Positions 22,053-33,254 are shown, numbered from the stretch's first letter. The stretch is DNA of 64,000 nt from Allomyces arbusculus (GCA_027604705.1 JADHYV010000001.1:868001-932000), one strand, 5' to 3'. Made by a program: numbers and translations. Notes: generated by a model from the letters alone, not told the origin.

Positions 22053-24819
22053 ATGTCCGGTACCTCACCAGCAAGCAAGGCTGGCTCTGTTGCCAGCACG
22101 CTGCCGCCTGGGAGACAAGGTGCTGATCCGACCTGCCGGATTTGCAGATCTGGATGCCGTGCCGACCATCGAGCCCGCGCCGACCCACGCCGCCGCTGTG
22201 AAACTGGCGCTTAACGACCTCTTGCTTGAGGTGCGACTCTTGGAATACACGCCGTGGATCAATGGCACCGACTGATCAGGCTGGGCACTCGACGCGTAGA
22301 GCCAACTGCCCGTCATTGACGCGACCGCCAACGCCATGACGGACCTGTCGCCGGCCGAGGAGGCGGCTGTATTGCCCGCGCAAGTCGCTGGCGCCGGATC
22401 TCGGGACGCAGCGGCGAGCGAGGATGCGACGCTTGCGTTTTACCGCACGGCCGACGAGGAGACGACGCTACCGTGCTACGCTGCTGAGCACGCTGACGAG
22501 GACGCCCCGAGCAGTTGCGCGGACGTGATGACGGAATTGGCCGACCAGACGCTTTTGTTTTACGCGGACGTGCCGGAGGAGCACGGCGACGCAGACGCGA
22601 CGCTGCCATTTTACCACGCGGGCACAAGCCCTGCACTCGAGACTCGCGCGCTTGACGAGGACGAGCAGCAGCGCTGTGCCAAGGCCAGCGATGAGGTCCC
22701 TGCTGAGCCGGTCAATGCAACACCGACAGCTCCCACCGTCGACGCGCCCGCATCTGACGCAGATGTTTCGTCCGACGCCGCGCCGCTGACGGCGGCCACG
22801 CTCGCGTACTACGCCGACACGAGTGCCGCACATGCGCATCTCGACCAGATTTTGCTCCCAGGTTACGCGACCGCCGGCCAGGACTTGTTCCAGACGCACG
22901 TTGCTGGACCCAGCCTCGCGGTGGATCGCGCCGTCACCGAGCCGATCGAGACGGTGGAGGAGAGTGAGACCGCGCTCGACGACGCTGAGTCCGCTGCGCA
23001 CCAGGACGAATCGGTCCCTATGCCCGTCACGCTCGACCGTTCGGCCAGCATTGACGAGGACACTGTGCACGGCGTCGAACCGTCGACCCCTGCCCTTGCT
23101 GCCGCGACCCCCATCCCTCCCTCGGCCCCGGCAACACTCGATTTTTACGCGCACCGCGGCGACGTGCACGACGGCGAGCAAATTCTCCTGCCCGAGTACG
23201 CGACGCACGGCGAGCCACTCTTTGCTTCCGTTATTGCCGTGCCGCGCACCGCGCCGACTGTGACGATCCCGCACCCGGGGATCGAACACGAGGATCTGAC
23301 GCTCGCCGTGTATCACCACCACCACTCGGCCGACCAGACGCTGCCGTTCTACCGCTACGGCCACCACGATTTGACGGCCGCGAGTATGGCCGTCTCGCCG
23401 ACGAGCAATTCGTCGGGCGAGGTGATTCACGTGGATGAGGTCGCGTCGATGGACGGGAGTGGGACCGGCAGTGGCGGCGGGTCGTGGCAGATCGTGTCGG
23501 ATGATGAGGACAAGGATGGCGCGGAGGAGCCGGTGGAGAAGGGCGGGGACGTTGGTGCGCGCGAGGCGGGTGCGGTCGAGACAAGTGCGGTCGAGACCGA
23601 GACGGAAGTGCTGGCCGCCGACGTGCCGAATGTGGTCGACCGCGAGGTGGCCGTGGAATCGCCAGCGCATGACGATGCCATTCAAAATGAGGCGCCGTCG
23701 CAAGTATTTGCCGTCACCGAAGAGCCGGCACACGACGAGCCCAAGGTCGTGGACCGCAGTGTGTCCGTGGACTCGCCGGCGCCCAAGGCCGATGCGCAAG
23801 ACGCCGACGAGGCATTGCCGCCGCAAGCTCCAGCTCCCGCCGACGAGCCGTCACCGACCATTGCTGCCGAGACCGTTCAGGCTGAGAACGACGACGAACC
23901 GTGCCCGCGCGAGGCTGCCGTCGAGCTCGTCGTCGCGGCGATTGAGCCGGAACGCGACACCGAAGCGGAGGCCGTACCGCCCGTCGAGGAAATCGAGCCC
24001 GAGGGTCTCGCCGCCACGATCCAGGCCACTCCCGAGCCAGTTGAGGAGCCCGCAGAACTCGCTGTCCCGACCACGTCAGCCGACGTTATCTCGTCGAACG
24101 AGTTCCAGGACGCGCCCGAGTCGACCCAGGAGTCCGAACTGGCGCACATCGAGGAGGTCGAACCAGCACTGGCACCTGCTGTAGCACGCGACGTGGCCGT
24201 CCAGGAGCCGACGCTCGCGGCCGATCCAACCGTCAAGACGACCGTCTTTATCAACACGGCCGATCAGGAGGGCGACATTGACATCACCGAGGGTTTGCCG
24301 GAACCCGAACTCGTGGACGCAGTGCGGTTCGAGGCCATTGGCGCGACCCGGTCGCTCCTCACACAGCGCCGCGTCGTGAGCACGTCCACGACCGACGATC
24401 ACGAACACGAGGCCGACGCGCTGCACGACGACGACAACGACGACGACGAGGTCGGCAGTATTCCCGCTGACGATGAAGACGACGAGCTCCTCGCAACGTC
24501 GCCCGAAGATGACGAGTTGCCCGTTGCGCGCGAGCCGTCGGCGGTCGACGATCTGGTCACGGCCATGACGACGCCCACAACCCCGCCGAGTATTCAGCGG
24601 CTGATGCATTTCGCGTTTGCGTTCCTGGTCGTATCGATGACCGTGCTGGGCGTCATGACGTACGGCATGGAAGGGAATGTGTGGGTGTGGTTCCTGGTCG
24701 TCGTGAATGTACTGCTGTGGTACGCGGTCACGCAGGTCGCGGCGTTTACCAACGATACGGATGCCGGGACCGAGGACGCGCCGGTGGACAAGGATGGGGT
24801 TGTCGGCAAGAGCGAGTGA
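22053..24819 (+). CDS. hypothetical acidic protein with TLxFY repeats and C-terminal membrane hairpin
   Basis: Not recognised. I propose exons 22053-22059, 22148-22230 and 22300-24819 (869 residues, starting MSDLDAVPTIEPAP). The last exon is certain; the 7-nt first exon is a guess that satisfies donor GTACCT, acceptor TTGCAG and phase. Residues about 45-380 carry a spaced repeat of the form TLxFY/TLPxY: ATLAFYRTADEETTLPCYA, QTLLFYADVPEE, ATLPFYHAG, ATLAYYADTSAAH with QILLPGYAT, ATLDFYAHRGDVHDGEQILL with PEYATHGE, and QTLPFYRYGHH. A long acidic Glu/Asp/Ala/Val-rich, probably disordered segment follows (DRxVxVxSPAxxDA occurs twice). Near the C-terminus are two hydrophobic helices (about 796-847: HFAFAFLVVSMTVLGVM and VWVWFLVVVNVLLWYAV), suggesting a tail-anchored or hairpin membrane protein with the repeats on the cytosolic side. 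Confidence 0.65.
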
Positions 24820-27697
24820 GGATGGTGGGAAGGAACCCGCCGGTTTTGTGTGGCTTGCGACGAGCGTCAAATCTGTAAACCTCATGTTCGTTTCCGTGAT
24901 CTGAGATTGTGTCCCCCGTCAGCATTCATCAGCTGAACGTCCGCTACCCTGCGCCGTGATCGCAATCGTTGTCGCATTGGCCGACGAGGGTGGCCGGCGA
25001 CAGCAGGTAATTTCGCCATGTGCGCCCTGATCGAACACGACGCGTTCAGAGACGATAGAACGGATCAAATTGAAGCATGACGAGTAATACTATTCCTTCG
25101 CCGAAGTTTTCTCGCGCGACAGCCGTATAGTGCAGGCAACATCGACCACAGCTCTGGCGGTCTCTTCTTGGTCATTAACTGCCACCCCATTAGGCCGGGG
25201 CAGGCCTGACGTTTGGGAATATCATCATTTATCACCCTACCTTTTCCGTCCAGCTAACCAGCTACAAATATCGTACTGCTCACCTGCAGAATGCCCACCT
25301 TCCCTCACAATCGCTTCGGCCGGACGCAGCTGGAGCGCCTTCAGGCGCGCCCTCCCATCAAAGCAACAGCAAGTTCCTGTTTTCGAGCGTCATCTCAATC
25401 GTGTAGCTCGCCTCGGTCATTTTGCGTCGAGTCTGGATGCGTCGTTAAGCGGGATCACCGCCAATCGTGCATTGTTGGCCGGGGCTCGTAGAATGGTGAT
25501 TGGTGGTGATTTTGGCGGCTCCCACGATCGTTGTGAGTGTGCCTTCAACATATTCCCTGGGAACTCATGGTCCTGCGACATTTCGAGCATTCTGACCATG
25601 CACTCTCAAGACGGTGCGTTCGTTCTGCGCGCATCGCGCTCAGCTAACCCTATGCAACTCCGTTCGGGGCTGTTCTCTCCAAGTTCAGCTCGTTTCCTCA
25701 TCCAACACGCGCGCTGCGGCTGTTCCTGTCCTTACACCTCGCCACCTGCATGCTTGTCACCCGCGACCTGCCATGCAACGACTCTGCAGCTGGTCGCCAA
25801 GGCCTGAATCGATTCGCTACATTACGGTAACGCTCTCGTCGGCCAGCAATGCCATCACCGGTCGGTATTTGCAGTCGGCCCGTAGATCTCGGCCAAGTAT
25901 CGCTGGCGCGCAGAAAAACAATCTGGGAGTGCTGAAATAACAGATTAACGCTCGCAGAGTCTGTTCAATCCAACAGCCCATCAAGAACAGATGTTGACAT
26001 GCGTTTGCAAACGTGCCCGTGCGCACCTCCTGCTCGACGACCAACCGCAAGAGACACCTCTTGCTCTTCCACCGACGCGGGGTCGGCGGGATTGTCCGTG
26101 TTGTTGGTAAGCGTTGCAAAAAAAATCCGTTGTCGCATGTCGTCGCTGACGAAGTCATTCAAGTCTGCCCGCGATTCCGATTCCAGCACCTGCCAGGCAC
26201 GCATGAGCGCGATGAAGATGTTACTTGTGTGACAGGCGGTTGCAACCAGACTTGTTGGCGACGATGCTTGCAGACAATGATGCTCGGTGATGGAAATGAC
26301 GGCGCACCGACCTTGATGCGCAACGGGACTATCAACAACGTTGCGTGCAACTGTTTAACATGTCGAGCAGGCGAACCGTCTCCTTGCACGACATCGCCCT
26401 CATGGGCCAGATCGCGTCGTAATACTGTAAACGCGCCGCTGTCAGCCAGCACCGATCAATGGCGCGCCCCCGCAACGACTATGGTACTGGGTAAAAGTCA
26501 CGGTCCAATCCACGAGCAGGTTCTTGGAGTAAAAAGACGGCGGCGAAACGTGAGCGCTGTTGGCCACGCAACCGCCCAAGCTCCAGGTGCTTTACCCTTC
26601 ATCGATCATTTCCGCTCCTTTTGGGATGGTTCAGACTTGTCCACCAGCACTCCGTCGGCCAATACGCCTGTGTCGTGGCTAAACGTCACATTGCCGACCC
26701 GCATGACTGAACAAACAAAAGGCAAGCGTTTGTTTAGGAACCACACGCGCTAGTTTTCGTCCATATTGCCGTCTGGATATGGATCTCAGAATGAACCTGA
26801 ATTTCTGGAACAGAAGAGCCGTTTAGCAAATCCCGATGCTGAGGTTTTTGTGTTTCGCGTTACAAACACCGTTGTGCTTGTGCGGCTGAGTGCGAGACTG
26901 TCTCTCGGAGATTTTTCCTCAGGTTTTCACCACAGAGCCCGAGGTATTCGTCGGGTTGCGAAAGCACAACGCTGGCCATCCACGTCATTCGTCGTCCAAA
27001 TCATTTGGAGTGCTTGACGTCTCATTTTCCTTAATCCCAGCTCGCGCCTGCTTTTCGAAGCCATCCATCCTTTCCGAGCACCGACTCGCAGCGATTGCCA
27101 CCCACGACGACTTTACAATTATTAATTTTGCCACGCTACCGCCGCGCTGTTCGCTGTTGACGCTGCTGACAAGAGCTGACAGGTGAGGACCGCTGACCAA
27201 ACCGGGAGAGAAAGAACAAGCCATGCCGCTGAGGCATCCTGGCGTCAAACGTGTCGGGAAAGGCACGGTCGGCGCGTGGAGTCCCTGCCCGCCGTCGCGA
27301 CCGCGACTTGGACGTCGCTGTATCGTCCGCCTTGTACAAAACCGGCGCCGCACCCATCGTCCCATCCTCGTCCCTCCCACCTTGCTCTTCGCAACGACAG
27401 CCGCAAGCCTGCACCACGAACACCACACCGACTGCAACAACAAGGAGACCCGCTCGTGCCCGCAACTCGCTGCACCGTGCTCGCCTCGTTCCCGACCGAC
27501 CGAGCCCACGTGCTGGTCGCCCGACTGCTTCAAGTCGACCCCGAATTCTCCCATTTCCCGCTCCGTCCACGGCTGCCCCGTGCGGCCCCCGCGACGCTCG
27601 CTGCTTCGCTCGCTTGTTCGCTCAAGGCCCCTTTCTGTTCTGTTCCCGGCGCTCGTCGCTGTGAGTCACCACGATTCCTACCCACGAACCTGACGCC
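24820..27697. other. gene-poor stretch of lower GC
   Basis: Nearly 2.9 kb with no recognised gene. From about 24.9 to 27.1 kb the base composition is more even than in the flanking genes, with both A and T runs. ORFs on both strands (for example plus-strand 25130-25807) lack motifs and codon bias. From 27.2 kb GC rises again into the promoter and leader of RNR1. It could be decayed mobile or duplicated DNA; nothing decisive is visible. See the separate entry for one minus-strand frame. Confidence 0.4.
25965..26354 (-). other. possible orphan coding exon
   Basis: A 129-codon open frame on the minus strand, with an internal ATG at 26204. Its residues look more protein-like than other frames here (NIFIALMRAWQVLESESR, then DLNDFVSDDMRQRIFFATL and NNTDNPADP). 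No domain was recognised, and upstream frames that might join to it are short and broken by stops. It may be a decayed gene. Confidence 0.2.
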
Positions 27698-30292
27698 ATG
27701 GTAATGCTGGTCGTGAAGCGCGGTACGGCCTCGGATTGCTTGCTCCTATGGCGGCTTGAAGAGGCTGGGTCGGTCGCTGACGCGAATATCTTGCTCGTCC
27801 AGACGGCCGCAAGGAGCGCGTCGCCTTTGACAAGATTACGGCTCGAATTGCCAAGCTCTGCTACGGCCTCAACACTGAGTACCTCGACCCGGCCGCGGTC
27901 GCGCAAAAGGTCCGGCCAACTCTGGGCGTGTGCGCGATGCATGCATGCGAGCGTGACTCGTGACTTTGGCGGGCAGCACAGAGGTTCACGAAGTCCGTTT
28001 CCCCGCAATTCGTAGGTCGTGCAAGGCGTCTACAATGGCGTCACGACGGTCGAGCTCGACAACCTCGCTGCCGAGACGGCTGCGTACCTGACGACGACGC
28101 ACCCGGACTACGCGGTCCTGGCCGCGCGCATTGCCGTGTCGAACCTGCACAAGGAGACCAAGAAGCAGTTTTCCTCGGTCATGACCGACCTGTACGAGTA
28201 CGTGAACCCCATCAACGACAAGCCGTCGCCCATGATTTCCGAAGCGACGCACGCGCTGATTCAAAAGCACGCCGACCGGCTCAACTCGGCCATCATCTAC
28301 GACCGCGACTACAACTACAACTTCTTTGGGTTCAAGACGCTCGAGCGGTCCTACCTGCTCAAGATCAATGGCAAGGTCGCTGAGCGCCCGCAGCACATGC
28401 TGATGCGCGTCGCCGTCGGGATTCACGGCGAGGACATTGAAAAGGCGATCGAGACCTACAATCTCATGTCAGAAAAGTACTTTACTCATGCATCGCCGAC
28501 GCTCTTCAACGCTGGCACGCCTCGGCCGCAACTGTCGTCGTGTTTCCTCGTCTCGATGAAGGACGATTCGATCGAGGGCATCTACGACACGCTCAAGACG
28601 TGCGCCATGATTTCCAAGTCTGCCGGCGGGATTGGGCTCAATGTGCACTGCATTCGCGCGTCTGGGTCCTACATTGCCGGCACGAACGGGTACTCGAACG
28701 GTCTCGTGCCGATGCTGCGCGTTTTCAATAACACGGCGCGCTACGTGGACCAGGGCGGCAACAAGCGCCCCGGCGCGTTTGCCATGTACCTCGAGCCGTG
28801 GCACGCCGACGTGTTCGAGTTCCTCGACCTCAAGAAAAACACGGGCAAGGAAGAGTCGCGCGCGCGCGATCTGTTCTACGCGCTGTGGATCCCGGATCTG
28901 TTCATGAAGCGTGTCGAGTCGAACGGCGACTGGTCGCTCTTCTGCCCTGCCGAGGCGCCCGGGCTTGCCGATGTCTGGGGTGACAAGTTTGAGGAGCTCT
29001 ACCACCAGTACGAGCGCGAGGGCCGTGCGCGGCGCACGGTGCCTGCCCAGAAACTGTGGTTTGCAATTCTCGAGTCGCAGGTCGAGACGGGCACGCCGTT
29101 CATGCTCTACAAGGACGCGTGCAATCGCAAGTCGAACCAGCAGAACCTCGGCACGATTCGATGCTCGAACCTGTGCACGGAGATTGTCGAGTACACGAGC
29201 CCCGACGAGGTGGCCGTGTGCAACTTGGCGTCGCTCGCGCTGCCCACGTTTGTGATTGACAAGGACACGTTCGACTTCAAGAAGCTGCACGACGTGGCCA
29301 AGGTCGTGACGCGCAACTTGAACAAGATTATCGACATCAACTACTACCCGGTGCCCGAGGCCGAACGGTCGAACCTGCGGCACCGGCCGATTGGTATCGG
29401 CGTGCAGGGGCTCGCCGACGCGTTCATCAAGATGCGCATGTCGTTTGATGACGAGCGCGCGCGCACGCTCAACAAGCACATTTTCGAGACGATCTACCAC
29501 GCGGCGCTCGAGGCCTCGGTCGAGATTGCCGAGCGCGATGGCAAGTACGCGACTTACGAGGGCAGTCCAATCTCGCAGGGTAAGTTGCAGTTTGACCTGT
29601 GGGGTGTGACGCCCGACTCGGGTCTGTGGGACTGGGCCGAGCTGCGCGAGAAGATTGCCAAGCACGGCGTGCGCAACTCGCTGCTGCTCGCACCCATGCC
29701 AACGGCATCGACGTCGCAGATTCTCGGCAACAACGAGTGCTTTGAGCCCTACACGTCCAACATTTACACGCGCCGTGTGCTCGCCGGCGAGTTCCAAGTC
29801 GTGAACCCGCACTTGTTGCACGATCTCGTCTCGCTGGGTCTGTGGAACGACTCGCTCAAGAACCGCATGATCGCGGCCAATGGTTCGATCCAAAACATTG
29901 CCGAGATCCCGGCCGACTTGAAGCGCATCTACCGCACCGTGTGGGAGATTTCGCAGCGGTCGATTGTCGACATGGCCGCCGACCGTGGCGCCTACATTGA
30001 CCAGTCGCAGTCGCTCAACATCCACATGGCCGACCCAAATTTCGGCAAGCTCACGTCGATGCACTTTTACGGGTGGAAGAAGGGGCTCAAGACGGGCATG
30101 TACTACCTGCGCTCGCGGCCCGCGGCCGACGCGATCAAGTTTACCGTCGACCAGCAGGCGCTCAACCAGCAGCAAAAGCAGGAGGTCGGCGGTGCGAGCA
30201 ATTCCAGCAGTCCAACGGACCGCGACCAGAAGCTCGCCGACTTGGCGTGCTCGCTCGATAATCGCGACGCGTGCCTGGCGTGCTCTGGTTGA
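27698..30292 (+). CDS. RNR1: ribonucleoside-diphosphate reductase large subunit
   Basis: Reduces ribonucleoside diphosphates to deoxy forms for DNA synthesis (class Ia, alpha subunit, partner of the small R2 subunit). Exons 27698-27722, 27803-27909 and 28016-30292 give 802 residues. The 25-nt first exon and second exon rebuild the N-terminal ATP-cone: [20 protein letters not shown] then [12 protein letters not shown]. The catalytic barrel shows [17 protein letters not shown] (active-site Cys), [36 protein letters not shown] and [20 protein letters not shown]. The C-terminus ends CLACSG, the redox CxxC tail pair. The two 5' introns are clean (GTACGG...CAG, GTCCGG...TAG). The third exon is 2.3 kb without interruption. 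Very sure. Confidence 0.96.
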
Positions 30293-30800
30293 AACCCCTT
30301 TGCAACAAAAAACCATGGGCTGTGGGTGACTCGCTTGCGTGTACCCGCGCGTGCCCTCCCTCGTCTGGCTTCGTGATTCCTTTTGGGGTTTGATTTGCTC
30401 TTGATTCTGTTGGCGTACGCTTTAGTTTGGTTGTGTCTCGTCTCGTTCATGTTTTTGCTTCGATTGCCTTGCGCTTTGGGCTGTATATAACGCCGTTTCT
30501 GCTTGCGAATTTGACTTGGAACGGGTCCACGCGGAGTGCAGCGAATTGAGGCAGGCGTTAAGGTCGGCTGTTGGGTCATCGTTTGGCAGGAAGAAGACGA
30601 CGGTCCGCCCAAACGATCGGCACAGGCGCAACAATTAATCAACTTCCACCCGCCCGCGCCTGCTGGGAGCAGTTGCATGTGGAGCTGTCTGAAAGCGTCG
30701 GGGACAAGAAACGGAATGCAAAAGCAGACTCAAGTTCAAGAAGAAAATTCGGAGGGAAATATCCCGCCGAAGTGGAAATGCGAATGGCGTATAAAATGTC
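30293..30800 (+). other. intergenic, RNR1 3' flank
   Basis: No gene seen. T-rich tract near 30380-30490 with a TATATAA-like element at 30483-30489; otherwise featureless. Confidence 0.4.
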
Positions 30801-30874
30801 TAGCGTCTACAGGTTTCGATCCTGTGACCTCAGAGTTATGAGCTCTGCGCGCTTCCTCTTTGCGAGGCACGGCT
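30801..30874 (-). tRNA. tRNA-Met(CAT)-like sequence, degenerate, probable pseudogene
   Basis: On the minus strand the 3' half is a perfect tRNA: anticodon stem CAGAG/CTCTG (30847-30843, 30835-30831) around loop CTCATAA with anticodon CAT, a 5-nt variable loop AGGTC, a T arm ACAGG/CCTGT around ATCGAAA, then AGACGCT plus discriminator A. A TTTT Pol III stop follows at 30796-30793. The 5' half is poor: the D arm is short, box A is weak, and the seven bases expected to pair with AGACGCT form only three or four pairs. The 5' end falls inside an 80-bp sequence repeated at 35433-35512. I read it as a tRNA-Met whose 5' half was altered or replaced; a divergent functional gene is less likely. Confidence 0.5.
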
Positions 30875-30940
30875 CGCGGCCCGCCGCCGCGTCGCGGATA
30901 TTCTCCGTGGCGCCCATTCGTTGAATCTGTTGGGTTGGTC
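30861..30940 (+). repeat. 80-bp repeat, copy A (CpG-rich)
   Basis: Aligns without gaps to 35433-35512. By eye there are 19 differences in 80 positions, 18 of them transitions and most changing a CG in this copy to TG or CA in the other. Both end in TTGTTGGGTTGGTC-like sequence (TCTGTTGGGTTGGTC here). It overlaps the 5' end of the tRNA-Met-like sequence. Confidence 0.8.
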
Positions 30941-30979
30941 GGGTGGAGGAGGTTGAGTTGGTTGATGGGTTGCGTTTCT

Positions 30980-30998
30980 GGGGGGGGGGGGGGGGGGG
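30980..30998 (+). repeat. poly-G run
   Basis: Nineteen consecutive G bases just downstream of repeat copy A and before the mobile-DNA island. Confidence 0.9.
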
Positions 30999-31474
30999 CT
31001 AGCTTGCTAGTCGCCTGACATCGACATGCCTGCCAATGGCACCGACCACCACAAGAACCGGCCCAGCGACCGTGACAATGACCAGCCATGGCGCGACCAC
31101 TGGGGCTGCCGTGTCCGCCATGTTACGGCGGGTTTCAAGATCGCCGTCGTTCCACGCGCATGTGCGTCCGCCCATGCTTTTCGAGTTGAGCACCTCAGCA
31201 AGGAGGCGTTGTTGTGTTTGACGTCTTCGACGAGTCTGTCCTGCACGACGTGGTGCAGGCGGGCCTGCCAATCGCGCCAGGCGCTGGTGCCAACGACCGC
31301 ACCGTGGTGGTCTGTGTGAGGTGCGGGCGTGCGTCGAGACTGCGAGCCGGAGCGGTCCAAGAACGGTGGATATAATGGTGGTTACGCTGGCAAGGAGGGG
31401 AAGAGGGTCGCGGGCGCGTGCCTGTGATCGGCGACGCGTCGTGCGACGAGGTGGAGTGATCAGAATGGGAAGGG
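30999..31474. other. CpG-rich spacer, weak minus-strand coding signal
   Basis: Host-like composition. A minus-strand frame (31271-30999) ends in a short hydrophobic stretch (VAPWLVIVTVAGPVLVVVGA), and a second frame upstream (31360-31240) reads SAWRDWQARLHHVVQDRLVE. They are in different frames without a convincing intron between them. It may be the remnant of a small membrane-protein gene; no call is made. Confidence 0.25.
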
Positions 31475-32340
31475 ATGCGGCAGAGTGTGCACATGATCAA
31501 CCAAGGAAGCGTCAGGGCGCTGTTCCAAATCACTGCCCTGACAGTCTGCAACATGACTGTGGGGGATGATGGGTCCAGGCTGCGCACGATCCGTGTGCTT
31601 GGTCTCTCACCACAGTGGACACGTGGTTCGCTGCTTGATATGCTGCATGGGACCAAGTGTGACGTGCTGCGTGTTGCCGAGTTTAGCGCTTTGGACAAGG
31701 CCAAGTGCAAGTGGACAGCACTGCTGGTCTGTAGTGTGCTGGCATATGATGCAATGCTGCAGAAGCGCACTGCTGTACTTGGTAACAATATTGTCCGCTT
31801 CGTCCCTGGTTCCCAGCCGATGGGCGAGGTTTTTGGTGATATCTGCTTCCATGAGCTCTGGCTTCATGGCCTCCCCCATGGCTGCACCGATGTTGACCTC
31901 CACCACGCCCTCCCCATGGACCATTTCAAGCATGTCATGGTGCTGCACACGTATCATGACAAGAGAGTTGGCCTATCCCACATGGCTGAGGTCCTGTGCA
32001 AGTCGGGCCACAGCTGCACCTTGGTTCAGGTGATGCAGCTCAAGCTTGATGGGTGCTGGATCTTTGCCATGGATGTTGGTGTGCACGTCTGTTACATTTG
32101 TGAATTGCCAGACCACCACATGACGTCCTGTGACAAGCCGTGCACGTCCCACAGTTCAACTGGTCACTGCTCCCTTGTCATGGTGGCTGGGGTGGGTGTG
32201 ACTGTACCTGTGGTGCACCCTAGTGTACCAACTGGGCTCCACTTGCTGTTGTGCACCCATCAACACGGCCCTCATCACCTTTGCCTGTGCCCTCATCACA
32301 GTTGCCGCCCATGTTTTCCTTGTTGCTGCCACTGGTAGCA
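31475..32340 (+). mobile_element. LINE-like ORF1 remnant (RRM-like folds plus CCHC knuckle)
   Basis: An open frame of 287 codons whose sequence fits the ORF1 protein of non-LTR retrotransposons, an RNA-binding chaperone. Around residues 35-110 is an RRM-like segment starting IRVLGLSPQWTRGSLLDML. A second similar block (HELWLHGLPHGCTDVDLHHA onward) follows at about 125-200, then a zinc knuckle CYICELPDHHMTSC, which is an exact C-x2-C-x4-H-x4-C. The last 60 residues are Cys/His/Pro-rich and probably not native. Low CG content and abundance of TG/CA suggest an old, methylation-decayed copy. A matching reverse transcriptase fragment lies 0.3 kb downstream in the same direction. The knuckle alone does not exclude another retroelement class; the downstream RT favours a LINE. 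Confidence 0.55.
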
Positions 32341-32599
32341 CCACCTGCAGCCCAGCCTGCAGCCTCTGGACCTACCACTGGTGGTCATTTGCTCTGGTCC
32401 TGTGTTCTCTTGCCTGCAGCTGGTGGGTCCACTGTCATGCAGCCTGCTGCACCTGGTGTGGCCCCCAAGGGCAAGGCCAGGATGGTGCCAGTGCCATCTG
32501 CAGTGCCTGCAGTGGGGTTGTTGCCACCTGTTACCAATAACCCCAAGTTCCCCAAGTCGCCTGCTGGCCAGGAGGCTGCCCACATTGCACGTGACATGG

Positions 32600-33133
32600 C
32601 CTCTGCACTGTTCCAGGAGACCAAGCTTGCCTATAAAATTCTGTCCCCCATGCACTGCTGCATTGCACCATGGAGCAGATCCACCTGCCGCCTGCATTTG
32701 TGCAGTTTTACTTTACTGGCATGATCAAGGCTGCACCACACTCATCATCACTACATAAGGCCTGCTGGACAAGGTGCTGGTTGGGCGTGGGATCCTGCAG
32801 GGCACAGTCGAGAGCCCATTTCTTTGGAATGTGTTTTATGACGTGTGCCTTGCCATGGTCAAGGACATAGCATGGTTGGAGCCAGGAGTGGGGATGGGTG
32901 TGATGCTTGTTGCATGCACAGGAATGCAGGAGCATCTGGGTTGCAAGTGTGCATACAAAGGTGGTATGGAAATTGCCTGGCTCTAAGTCATGGCTGTTGT
33001 GTTCATGGATGACACCATGTTTTATGCAATGGCACACACTGGGCTGCAGCACATCATGGACTGTGTCAATGAGTTCAATGAAATTGCCAAGATCTATGCA
33101 AACCTGACCAAGGGGGCCGTTTTCCACCTCAAT
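32600..33133 (+). mobile_element. LINE-like reverse transcriptase fragment
   Basis: Pieces of a non-LTR reverse transcriptase in the same orientation as ORF1. Visible blocks are IHLPPAFVQFYFTGMI, then GRGILQGTVESPFLWNVFYD (the GxxQGxxxSPxLxN motif of LINE enzymes), and VVFMDDTMFYAMAHTG (the catalytic DD box). The fragment is degraded and stops where the foldback element begins at 33134. No endonuclease domain was recognised. It most likely belongs to the same old element as ORF1. Family call is by motif; the clade is not determined. Confidence 0.6.
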
Positions 33134-33254
33134 GGATCACAGTACTGTGTGCATGTGGTGCATGTAAGTAACAGTACTGACCAATGGTGTTAGATCATTG
33201 AGATTGTGACATTCAGATTGTTGAACTTGAACCAGATCATTAGGGCTAGACAAA

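Noticed and set aside
22053-22200. PTCRICR in one frame, suggesting a RING-CH zinc finger
   Set aside because: The remaining cysteine and histidine ligands of RING-CH are absent, and the frame ends within a few residues; the alternative frame joins cleanly to the downstream exon.
22468-23826. 452-codon frame antisense to the 869-residue protein
   Set aside because: Although the sense protein is unrecognised, its repeats, membrane hairpin and splice signals favour the plus strand; the antisense product is Arg/His/Val-rich without pattern.
28469-30316. 615-codon open frame antisense to RNR1
   Set aside because: A shadow: the plus strand encodes a complete, conserved reductase, and strong G/C preference at third positions keeps the opposite frame free of stops.
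31475-33133. LTR-type retroelement origin for the ORF with the zinc knuckle
   Set aside because: The downstream reverse transcriptase blocks follow the non-LTR pattern, and I saw no protease, integrase or terminal repeats.
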